DNA from: Lingula anatina
Lineage: Eukaryota; Brachiopoda; Lingulata; Lingulida; Lingulidae
Direction: 5' to 3'
DNA: 62,000 nucleotides
Assembly (NCBI RefSeq): GCF_001039355.2
Contig: NW_019773736.1
Coordinates: forward strand, 621,073 to 683,072
Shown here piece after piece: positions 48,213 to 57,279 of this stretch. Position numbers and translations under genes: made by a program. The notes under the pieces were generated by a model. It was given only the letters and a program-made list of their open reading frames with translations. It ran no database searches and had not been told where the DNA came from. Position 1 is the stretch's first letter. Each line of letters opens with the position of its first letter.

Positions 48213-51200
48213 TTAATAAGACCTTGAATTTGACCTTTGAACTGGGAATACGAAGTCATATATTGACAATCTTAATGTGACGTTTAATTTGACCTTTGGC
48301 CTACTTTTCACCATGAACTGCATAATTTCCAATCTTTTATTATCATTGAACCAAAAATGGCAAAGAATGGCAAAGATAGATCCAAAGTAACTGTATTGAA
48401 CTTGGAAAGGAAATAATAAATTAGGCATCTTAGACTGGGTTCCCACAGATTTAGATCGATCCATTTGGATCGACCTAACTCCCTGGGGGTTCACACTAAA
48501 TTGTTGTCAGCTTCCGAGAACTGAGTGTGCACAAGAGTTAATGACCCCCTTACAGCTTTTAGTAGGCGGGACAGACATTGAAGCCACTTAAGCTGACAGC
48601 AATCTAGTGAGACTCCCCAGGGGGATAGATCGATCTAAATATCTGTGGGAAAGGTCTCTTAATGTGACATTGAATTTGACCTACTTTTCAATACAAATAC
48701 TTTTTGTATATTTACCAGATATTTTTCCACAACTACAATAAATACATCCATAGATTATCATTTTCTTGATTATCCATTTGATTATCAAAGCAAAAAAAAA
48801 AATTACAAGTATTTATTATTCATGATATCAACAAACACAAGTACAGTGGTATCCAGATGAAATGATACAGGATCTTCATTGCCCAAGAATTGAATTTAGC
48901 ATGCTGAACTTTTTTTTTCAAGGATATCAGGTTATAAACTATATGCTTTTAACCTCTATTAATTTTATATTCAGTTGTGCTCTCAACTGATCGATTTCAT
49001 GTTTTGTTACTATTGTTTAACCAGGTTGCGCAAATGTTATTCTATTGTGGTTTATACAAATATAAGCTAGTTTAAGGACAAAACTACCTGCTCCACAGAC
49101 AAAAATATGTCTTTTGAAATGTTCAATTGTCAATAAATATAGATCAAAATCGTATGTAATCAGCGAGACTACAAATTAGAAATTATCGCAATTAGGATAC
49201 TTACCTGGGATATAAAGTACGTTGCGGAAGTCAGCGGAAGTCAGGTGGGTTTTTAATTTATTCGCACATGCTCGATGATAAACTTTGGACTGTTTATGTG
49301 TGCAATATTCATTGCGATCGTTAAAATCAGCATAGCAATTTGTCAATTTATATTTTACGATATGGGCAAATTCAATAGTAAATAACAGTCTTGAAAATCA
49401 AATGAAATCAAAAATGGGAAATATTTTCGTTTGCTGAACAAGTTGTTATTAGGTCAAGGAGCAGGTTAGATAGAAGCCACAAAATGGTGGCTTAATTTTA
49501 CTAATAACACATGGTTTGTTACCGTAAGATTTTGTAACATATCAATATATGTACAGGCACAGATCTCTGTTGCAGTTCTCTAGTCTCTGTTGCCATCACC
49601 TTGCAGTTTCAGAGATAACATGGTAAGTGTAAAACCATTTTGCCTGTTGTCTTCTTTTTTTTTGTATATATTCCATATATACAGATAACACATTTGAGAA
49701 ATTATGGTTGATCTATTGTCTTCAAACTTACAAAAGTTATCAATATTACTAAAATCCAGGTCAAGTTAAAAACTAGTATGATGAGATTATTTTTCTTGAA
49801 GCATGAAGTGTTCAGTTTTCACATGTTGGCATTTGCAAGGTGTGACTTTGGACTTCCATGGGTCTGAAGGTCTTTGCTAGTCACATTTTCTAAATATCTG
49901 TGCTACCTGTAGTGCATAATTAAAGATTGGTGGTGATTATGCTGTTAAGCATTGTGTAATATTGCATCAAAATTGAAGAAAACCCCATTTGAGGCACTTC
50001 TTCTTCTATTACCTATTACATCGTTGGGCGTCTACCCAGCGGGCAAATTATGTTATTTTAACGTTGAAACAACGTTGAACCATAACGTTGAGAAGACATT
50101 GGATAAACGTTGGATTTGAAAGTTGTGTCAACCTCAGAAAACAACATTGTAGCAATGTCAGAAAACAATGTTATATCAATCCCCACCCAGCGGGAAATTA
50201 GCCTGGGTGTGTTTAACAGTAGGACATGTTTGATGGCTAAATATATGCAGGGTATAAATGTGTGGCCTTTAAGTTAAAATTTCCAAGGTTTAGATTAATA
50301 TATATAGTTCTTTTCTTATATAAGAAGATAACTACAACCATATATATATATATATCACAGTCACCTCAACCTGTCTATCTATAACAGGTTACCAAGAACT
50401 GTTAACTCCATCACATTTACAGCAACTTATTCATCCTAGTGTTAGCTGACCTTGCAAGGAATTCAGTGTATTGGAATGTATTTCTGAATAGCAAGTTAAG
50501 AAAATTCACTCGTTAACTAAAGACACAAAACAACTGTCACTTTTACTTTAAAACCCTTTTGTTATTATTTTGATAAATTTAGTTACAGTATTGATGAACA
50601 AAGTATCACATTTTCAATAATTAATATTTTAAATTACAATCCATAACTGCAAGGTTGTGTCATTGACCAAAATACAACGTTGAGTCAACGTCACATTATG
50701 ATGGTGTTTCGACGTGGCTGGATCAACATTGATTTTACGTGGAATTTAGGTAGATCAGCGGCAATTCAACGTATCAACCTGTTTTCAACGTTGATCCAAC
50801 GCAACTATGCCTGCTGGGTAGGGCGTCAACAAAGGTCCTCCACTCCTCTCTGTTTCTCGCTAGATGTTGAATTGTCCCCCAACTTTTGCCCAGTTGTTTC
50901 AATTCAGTTTCAACAGTCCTCCTCCATGTGGTCCTGGGTCTGCCTCTTTTTCTATGCCCTTCTGGTGTCCAGTACATGGCTACCCAGTACTTTAGTGGTG
51001 GAATTTGGGTCTTTCCTCAGAACATGGCCAATCCATTTCCATCTTCTTGTCCTGATGACTTCACTTATACTTCTCTGGTTGGTTTGCTTTAACAGGTATT
51101 TATTAGATATAGTCCTTGGCCAGAATATTTTTAAAATTTTTCTGAGGCTTGAGGTGTGAAAGGTAGACAGCTTCCTGAGATCTTCTTCAGTTATGCGCCA

Positions 51201-54200
51201 GCATTCTGAACCATAGAGAAGAGTTGATAGTACACAGCTCTCAAATATACAGAGTTTGGTTTTTATACTATATTGAGAGCATTTCCAGGTTTTGTTTAAG
51301 CTCTTAAAGGCATTTCTGGCTTTGGTTAGTCTGTTGTTGACATCTCTACTGGTTCCTCCATCTGTTGCTACAATGCTTCCTAGGTATGTAAAGCAGCTGG
51401 TGTTATTAAGGATGCAGCCTTCTACTTCAACTGGTAGTGGTGATTGTATATTTAATGCCATCACTTTGGTCTTCTTTTTGCTTATCCTAAGCCCAATTTG
51501 CTGATAAACATCTTCAGTCAGCAAATTTGAGGCACTGTCACGATAATATTCATTTCAAGAAACCATGTCCCTTTACTATTCTCAAAAAATAAATAAAAAA
51601 ACAACGTGGGACTAAAATACAACATAAGTTGGAAAACCAGTCAGATTGATGCCTTTTTCTGGAACTTACACAGTTTTGTTTTTTGAGAAATTTAAATTTT
51701 TCCGGTTTGGCATTTTCAAGGTGTGATGAAGACCCTTGGTAATCACTTTTTCCAAATATCTATGTTACCAGCAGTGCATAATTAAAAATTGGTGGTCATA
51801 TGGTGTTTGATATTATGTAATATTGTATCACAATTGAAGAAAACACTGTCGCCATGGTTTAAGGGGAAAATATATGTCACTTACTTTTCTGAAATTTACA
51901 GAAAAGAAACATAGGACTGAAATACAGCTTGAGTTGATAAACCAGTCTGTTTGGTTTATTTTTTGGGAACTTACGCAGTTTTGTTTTTTGTGAAATTTAA
52001 ATTTTTCACATATGGGCATTTTCAAGGTGTGACTTTGAACTTTGCGAATTACATTTTATAAGACTTAGTATCTATGTTGCTTGCAGTGCATAATAGAAAA
52101 TTGATAGTGATATGCTGTAATTTTGCATCATAGTTGAAGAAAACCTATTTTGGGTTCTGCTGCCACAATGACCATCAAAGGAAAACTATGTTACTTGCAG
52201 TGCATAGGCAATATGCAATTCAGATAACACGTACATTTCATGTCTTCAAAATCACAGGACTGATGAATATGACATAGATACAGATTGAGTTTGAAAAATC
52301 AGCCTGTCGAAGTAATTTTTTGTGAAATGTTAATTTATCATGTCATGGCATTTTCAAGTTGCGACTTTGAACTCTCTTGGGCCTGAAGCCTTATGCTAGT
52401 TACATATTCTGTATATTCGTGTTCCCCATTGTGCAACATTATTTTTTAAAAAATTGTGTGTTAACTTTGCATAATGTATTATTGTATCGAAATTGACAAA
52501 ATAACATATTGTGTGCTTTTATTTTCTGCTTTTGTCTGTACATTTGACAGCTTTGCTGCCTTCTTTTTATCATTTTCTTTTTCGGGTGTGTTGTGGGGGG
52601 GGGGGAGTGAGGGTCAGTAGGTTAAATGAACTTGGTAAAGTCAAAGCCTAGCATTTGACAGGGTTTCTTCTTTTACATAAAGTTTAATTCTAAACTCATT
52701 ATCTTCCAGTTTGATTTACTGCTGCGTTCTGTAGCGTACTCAAAGGAGATGTGTCATTTGGCTGGTCTGCTGGACATTGGCCTCATCTCATTAGCAGTCA
52801 TCAGTAGTGGACTGTGGTACTTGAATCTCCTCACAGAAGTGACATCTACCTTTAGCAGACATTCTGTACAGCTGTTTAAAGGTAAGATATTGAGAACAGG
52901 TTTTTCACTGTTCCTTAAGAATTTTCTAACTATATCTGATAATTGTAGTATCAGCAAGGAGACTGATGTTGGCATACACTGTACTTCGAAATCCTATTGA
53001 AGGGCAACAAGAAACGAGTGCATGGTATGGTAAAAGGTTATACAATTTGAAAAAAATCTTTCTTCTGGTGGTGTCAATTTTGGGAATCGAACGATGAAAA
53101 GTTTTTTTACTGATTTTTTGACTTAATGAAATAATAAATTGGTTTCTAGGGGTGACAACCGTTATATCTGCCCTGGCAGTTTTGGCGCGCTTACCCTTGA
53201 TGTCAAAATACACCAGGTTTGGGCTGAGTGTGCTGGTCAACATATATCCCATCCTTTCAGATCTCATCATGTTGGTCTTCGTTGTTCTGTAAGTATGGGT
53301 TTTTGTTGTTTTTACTGAATCAAGGATGATAAATGAATACTTTATTAAAGATCTATACGCATAGATAGACAAATGATTTGAATTGTGTTTGCATTTAAAC
53401 ATATACCATTTATGATAACTATTTCCAGTTATTTCTATGCCATCTTGGGCCTGGAAATATTTCAAGAGAGTCAAGTGGATTCAAACTACACATTTGAAGT
53501 AACCAAATATGGTTGTGGGCTTGGTTATCAAACAGTAAGGTAAATAAGTTGATTGCTGGTAGTATCAAGATTAGTAACACAGTGTGAATTGATTTTCAGT
53601 CTTGGTAAAGTATAAGAAAATTGAAAATGAAAAATGAGACGGTGATGTTAATTTTTTGTCTGAAGAGTTAGGTAAAGGTAATAAATGTTGCCATGTGGAA
53701 AGACAGAAACTTGCATTGTTTATTCAAAAGAGAAGTTTTATCTATATTACATTATTTATGTGTGTTTGTATAATTATATACACGTTTGTGTGTGTTGAAG
53801 CTGTAGGAAAAAGATGGAGGAATACAAGTCTACAAACTGTAAGTTTGCATATATGAAGGAATAAAACAATTAGCCAATGCAAGAAGTAAGATTGATCAAT
53901 TAATATTATTGAATGGCATCATTTCAGGTGCAGCCTGATAAACATCTTCCAAATTTTAACTACAGCAGGTTGGCATGGCAACATGGATGCTGCCATTGTG
54001 AGTACGACATGGTGGGCTGGCCTGTATTTTCTCTCTGCATACATCATAGTTAACATGCTCATTATGAAGTAAGTATATAAGAAAATCCTTTCCTAATACA
54101 TTTTGTCTTGTTTTCTCTCTTTGTAATTAATTGATATTTCTGCATATTCTAACTGATTTTTTAATTAATCTTAGACAATATGCTACTGACAGCGTTCAAA

Positions 54201-56787
54201 TAACTTTTTTTTAAATTACAGGAAACAAACACTTAGTTTTCAATTCTTCTAAGATTAACAAAAACATGCATATACACATATTATCAGAAAGTAGTGAAAG
54301 AACTTGTTTTTTTTTTAATTTTTTTATCAGCTTGTTTGTGGCCATCACCATCGAGGCCTTCAACAAACTAAGTGCAGATTCAGGGCCTGGTAGTGCTGTA
54401 ATGGAGGGGAGAATACTGGTAAGGATCAGATATCACATTATATGTAGTGGACTTCAGAAGAGAGGCTCCATGAAATTATATAGACTGGTATCATTGCGTA
54501 AATGTTTAAGAGAAAAGGCATTAGATGAAATTATCATTAACAAAAAAAATAAGCTATTAGGTGTGTATAAAATAGATGTTTTACAGAGGTTATTTTTGCA
54601 CAATTTGATTTTACTTTGAATTCATTTTCATTTTACTTTAAATTTGAATTTAACCTTTTTAAATGCGCTATATATGTCTATGAACTGTAAAATTGCTTTT
54701 GGTTAATATTAAAGTGGTGCTATATTTTTTCAATGAAACAATTATGTATGTAACATTTTAGGTTGGGGCAGCACCTGGTTTTACCTCTCATACTAAACAA
54801 AAAACAGAAGCTGAAGAAGAAGAAGAAGAGGCAGAAGTGAGAAATATACACTATCTAAATTAACGCATCTCTTTTAATGCAATTTTGGAGAAGTTTTGTC
54901 TTATTTTATACCACATTACACTTCTCGCATTCAAAATTTGTACAATTTGCTCAACTAACATTGTCATAAGTAAGTTGCTGGCTTTATCAATATCCTGTTT
55001 GATACATTGCATTTAGTGATACTTCTTGTGCTGGTTCATTTTTATTAATGCTGTCCATCTGCAAATCAGAATATTTGGAGTTGGGTGTTAATTTAGAATG
55101 TAAATGCAATTTTGCTGTGCTGTAATTTCATACCTGTAGATTTATCAGCCCTGTTTTTATCAAAATGTTAACAGATTGATATGATGATCTTTAAAATGTT
55201 CTAGGATATGTCAAACCTAAGTCTAGAAGAAAGAAACAAAAGACTTTTGAAAAGAAAAAGAAGACAGCGGAAGAAGAAGCATGCTACAAATACCACAAAG
55301 GTGGTGATTCCATTTAGAAAAAAGAACGAAGATGAAATTAACCTTCATGCTGGGGAGGAAGTGGAAATCTTGGAGAAAAATGGTGCCATGTGGAAAGGCA
55401 GAGTAGGACAAGAAAAGATGGGCTGGTTCCCAGGTAAGAGCAAGATTTATTTAGGCTTGTCATCCACTCATGCACCCTACCATGATTGATAGCATATTAA
55501 GATGGTTGTTTCAACCTGCTTCATACAACATGGCAACACTGTCAAGGACTTAACAGTCAACAAAAATAAGTATAATTGTATTCTACGAATTATGGCTCTT
55601 ATATATTGTTTGCTTTCAGCTAAATGTGTCAAGGAGTTTACAGTGAACAAAAAGACAGAGGTAGCCTCAACTATACAAACACAGAGTTCAACTGGCGGAA
55701 GTCAGACAGAAGATGAGGTAAAGCACACAGACTCAAGCAATATTTGATGTTTTTTTTTCTTGTTATATATTATTCATTAGCTTTCTTATCAGGTACTATT
55801 GCTCTGATTGAAAGAGGAAAAATATGAAATAAACCAGACTGGTCTTATTGCCACAGTCCAGATTTAGTACCACAATCAATTTTGTAATTTTTGTATCTGG
55901 TTTACTATATGTGTTTCATTTTGCACTGTGGTTCACTGCTACCTATTTTGAAATTCCCTAGTGACGTTCCTTATTTTCAGAACAAATTACCCGTGTTAGT
56001 TTTTGAGGAAAATGTAAAGAATTTACCTTGCTAAAGATAAAAAAATCACTAATCACTAATTTTATATTTGACCTACTCATCTTTATGTGGATATTGTCAT
56101 GATGTAAGATTTTTTCTCTTTTCAGGAGAACATGATCGACTCAGTGTAAGTTATTGTTTTTGAATACACAAAGCTTTCCTCAAATTTCTGGAGATAATGA
56201 AAGTCAAAACATCTTAACATTGATGTATATTATGTAACACAGCAGCAGCAGCAGCAAAAAAAAAAATTAGAGTGAAAAATTAGCAATAAGACTATCTTTG
56301 TATTTTATTTGTCTTCCTTAGGAAACTAAAGCTAGCTAAACCCGTTGCCCCACAATCTAACTGGAGGCGCCAGCTAGTGGGCAACATGACAGTCATGAAT
56401 CCAGATGAGGTAATAATGTAAAGAAAATTGTTGATACTAACAAAATTATTTGAAGTATTTATTGAAGGGCTTAATGCTTTGTTGTACCAAAAATAGTATA
56501 GGTAAATAGAAGATTTAATTAAAGAAATGACAAAAAAAATAGTGAAATTCAATGTGTTTTTATAACATGTCGATTCATATTTGTTACATTTAGAAAATTA
56601 TCACTTTGATTGATACTGTATATGTCTGTTTAGTGTTAAATAGTTTATGATCTATTTCTCTGGTGCATCAGAAAGCTAATTTTTATTTTCTCACTATTTT
56701 CAGTTAATGGAGTTGAATCAGTTGTCCAAAGCCAAGATCAGTCCTGCTTCTGTCAAGAAGAATAGGATTAGCCCTGATAATTATGAA
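40096..56787 (+). CDS. Two-repeat (TPC-like) cation channel with EF-hands and C-terminal SH3 domain, 3' end missing
   Basis: Exons: 40096-40149, 40497-40573, 40989-41039, 41498-41611, 42351-42482, 42890-42977, 43158-43268, 43516-43673, 43892-43958, 44223-44344, 44664-44814, 45083-45217, 45461-45564, 45873-45963, 52710-52881, 53150-53288, 53429-53539, 53928-54068, 54331-54418, 54762-54836, 55205-55433, 55620-55717, 56126-56145, 56322-56409, 56704-56787. Lengths sum to 900 codons with consistent phases. Repeat 1 (residues ~64-325) has six hydrophobic segments and pore [10 protein letters not shown]. Residues ~340-415 hold two EF-hands: the first degenerate ([12 protein letters not shown]), the second canonical ([12 protein letters not shown]). 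Repeat 2 (~446-695) has pore [11 protein letters not shown] and a final S6 [15 protein letters not shown]. Then come acidic and polybasic ([10 protein letters not shown]) stretches and an SH3 domain (~758-810: [20 protein letters not shown] ... GWFPAKCV). Two repeats with intervening EF-hands resemble plant TPC1; the SH3 tail is not something I know from animal TPC1-3. Both S4 segments have few arginines. The last visible exon is followed by donor GTAAGA and, 7 bases later, the N at 56797. Confidence 0.85.
40268..40319 (+). repeat. (AT)n microsatellite
   Basis: About 50 bp of uninterrupted AT dinucleotides in the first channel intron. Confidence 0.95.
41702..42196. mobile_element. Outer foldback element interrupted by a MITE
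   Basis: The left end GGTCACATTCAGAACGGGTG and the reverse complement of the right end GAGCACATTCAGAACAAGTT are imperfect inverted repeats. Pairing continues inward (CTGCAGACTAACTGATC versus CCGTGGACTAACAGATC). The element at 41794-42051 sits inside it. Target duplications are not clear. Confidence 0.65.
41794..42051. mobile_element. Foldback MITE nested in the outer element (TAA target duplication)
   Basis: 258 bp, flanked by TAA at 41791-41793 and 42052-42054. The inverted repeats start GGCTTCATTCACATGGAATG and GGCTTCGTTCACATGGAATG. The two halves are almost fully complementary, including GTAATTACTGGCAGCGCGAG and its mirror. The same family as 31729-31974, but with a more complete hairpin, so probably younger. 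Confidence 0.85.
45940..46165 (+). repeat. Partial tandem duplication of channel exon 14 end and donor
   Basis: The segment CAGCATCACAGTGATTCTCT plus the donor TTGGTCAGTGCTGCC at 45940-46033 recurs, diverged, at ~46073-46165, including a second TTGGTCAGTGCTGCC and ATTATTTATGGCAA. The second copy lacks the upstream exon body and is a decoy or alternative donor. Confidence 0.65.
48143..48208 (+). repeat. (AT)n(GA)n compound microsatellite
   Basis: About 33 bp of AT repeats followed by about 33 bp of GA repeats. It is absent from the corresponding place in block copy B. Confidence 0.95.
48220..48800. repeat. Degenerate TGACCTTTGACCT-type repeats (copy A)
   Basis: Repeating phrases CAATCTTAATGTGACRTTTAATTTGACCTTT and GACCTACTTTTCA with ~100-150 bp spacing, interrupted by the MITE at 48433. 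The corresponding area in copy B is 58630-58990. Confidence 0.6.
48433..48658. mobile_element. MITE with TTA target duplication, absent from copy B
   Basis: 226 bp. The ends GACTGGGTTCCCACAGATTT and GAGACCTTTCCCACAGATAT (right end reverse complemented) are inverted repeats, with inner arms around GATCGATC. TTA flanks both sides (48430-48432, 48659-48661). Copy B reads GGGCATCTTAATGTGACAT uninterrupted at the equivalent place, an exact empty site. The TTA duplication suggests a PIF/Harbinger-type element. Confidence 0.85.
49610..49990 (+). repeat. Dispersed ~300 bp repeat, unit 1 of copy A
   Basis: A unit reads from CAGAGATAACATGGTAAG through TTGTCTTCAAACTTACA, AATCCAGGTCAAGTT, GGCATTTGCAAGGTGTGACT, CTACCTGTAGTGCATAATTA and GTAATATTGCATCAAAATTG. 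Later units follow at about 51540-51850, 51850-52150 and 52200-52510 with 70-90% similarity by eye. Confidence 0.65.
49999..51524 (-). mobile_element. 5'-truncated non-LTR retrotransposon (LINE) with nested MITE
   Basis: The insertion is flanked by the 12 bp duplication ATTTGAGGCACT (49987-49998 and 51525-51536). The minus-strand frame starts at the truncated end and encodes the part of a reverse transcriptase after the catalytic motif: [59 protein letters not shown] frameshift near 50978 leads to [17 protein letters not shown] and ends EEWRTFVDA; across the nested MITE the frame would close with a stop and an AGAAGAAGAAG tail. It lacks the endonuclease and catalytic regions and is dead. Confidence 0.88.
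50033..50820. mobile_element. MITE with AACGTTG repeats, nested in the LINE
   Basis: 788 bp. The ends are TACCCAGCGGGCA and, reverse complemented, TACCCAGCAGGCA. It is flanked by the 7 bp duplication GGGCGTC (50026-50032 and 50821-50827). Both subterminal regions are packed with CAACGTTGA-type units, and a second CCCAGCGGG occurs inside near 50188. No coding sequence. It interrupts the last codons of the LINE, so it is younger than the LINE. Confidence 0.88.
51540..52510 (+). repeat. Dispersed ~300 bp repeat, units 2-4 of copy A
   Basis: Three successive degenerate units, each with GGCATTTTCAAGGTGTGA, a CTATGTTRCY.GCAGTGCATAAT segment, and an ATTGAAGAAAACACTRTTTT end. They form a head-to-tail array interrupted from unit 1 by the LINE. 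Confidence 0.65.
52595..52607 (+). repeat. Short G tract
   Basis: GTTGTGGGGGGGGGGGAG-type run in the channel intron shortly before exon 15, comparable to the G runs at 6954 and 18543. Confidence 0.6.
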
Positions 56788-56942
56788 GTAAGATATNCTT
56801 TGAGAGATAACATGATAAGTAATAAAACGTTTAACCTATTCTCTTCAAAGTTGCAGAACTGATGGATATACATAAAATGCAGGTTGAGATTAAAAATTAC
56901 CTTGATTGGATCACTTTTTCAGAAGTCAAGCTATTTTTTTCG

Positions 56943-56943
<1 letters not shown>

Positions 56944-56980
<37 letters not shown>
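56944..56980 (+). repeat. Poly(T) tract
   Basis: 37 consecutive T. The copy A equivalent (46401-46446) is a TTTA repeat followed by T, so this locus is length-variable. Confidence 0.95.
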
Positions 56981-56981
<1 letters not shown>

Positions 56982-57279
56982 ACTTGGTACTTGTATTGGA
57001 CTTGCTTACAAAATTTTAAAAGAGCCTAATAGGAATTTTAGCAGTTGATTTAAATTTATTTCCCATTATATGTAGATGCTAATTTGAAGTTTGAATAAGT
57101 AATTTGATTCGTTAGTAAACAGTGGGCTGAAATGTTTAAAAGAGGGGTGCTTTTTTCACAAAAAAGTGGATATCCCTCCATTAATTGATCCAATATGCAA
57201 CAAAGATTAAGAATTTTTTAATTCAGGACAGACTAGTTTTCTACCCAGAGTAGTGGTTCTTCCAATCTTTTATTTGACG

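Larger units (their letters stand above)
46740..49300 (-). other. Putative antisense nested gene in channel intron 14 (copy A)
   Basis: Minus-strand splice-like signals in order: a donor CCCAG/GTAAGT ending an upstream exon at 49205; an acceptor TTGTCCCTTGCAG before an exon 47814-47671 with ATG at 47806 and a Ser/Thr/Gln-rich frame ([10 protein letters not shown]...), ending at donor G/GTAAGG; an acceptor before 47178 and an open frame of 56 codons rich in Glu, Pro and Gln ([20 protein letters not shown]...), ending with TAA at 47008; then a possible AATAAA (TTTATT on the plus strand, ~46740). The phases of the two coding exons do not join directly, so an exon of length 3n+2 is missing or the model is wrong. 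The same signals exist in copy B. I do not recognise the protein. It may be a host gene, a transposon-borne gene or coincidence. Confidence 0.35.
46249..52234. repeat. Duplicated block 2, copy A (in channel intron 14)
   Basis: Runs collinear with 56798-62000: AGAGATAACATGATAAG at its start, CAGATAACACGTAC where the window cuts the other copy. The copies differ by several percent plus four insertions. Copy A alone carries 48433-48658 and 49999-51524; copy B alone carries ~60381-60709 and 61299-61837. It makes up most of the 6.7 kb intron between exons 14 and 15. Confidence 0.88.

Noticed and set aside
50680-51159. 159-codon plus-strand frame
   Set aside because: It is the complement of the reverse-transcriptase fragment and the MITE; the LINE signal is on the other strand.
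52926-53474. 182-codon minus-strand frame
   Set aside because: It lies antisense to channel exons 16 and 17 and their introns, and its composition is not protein-like.
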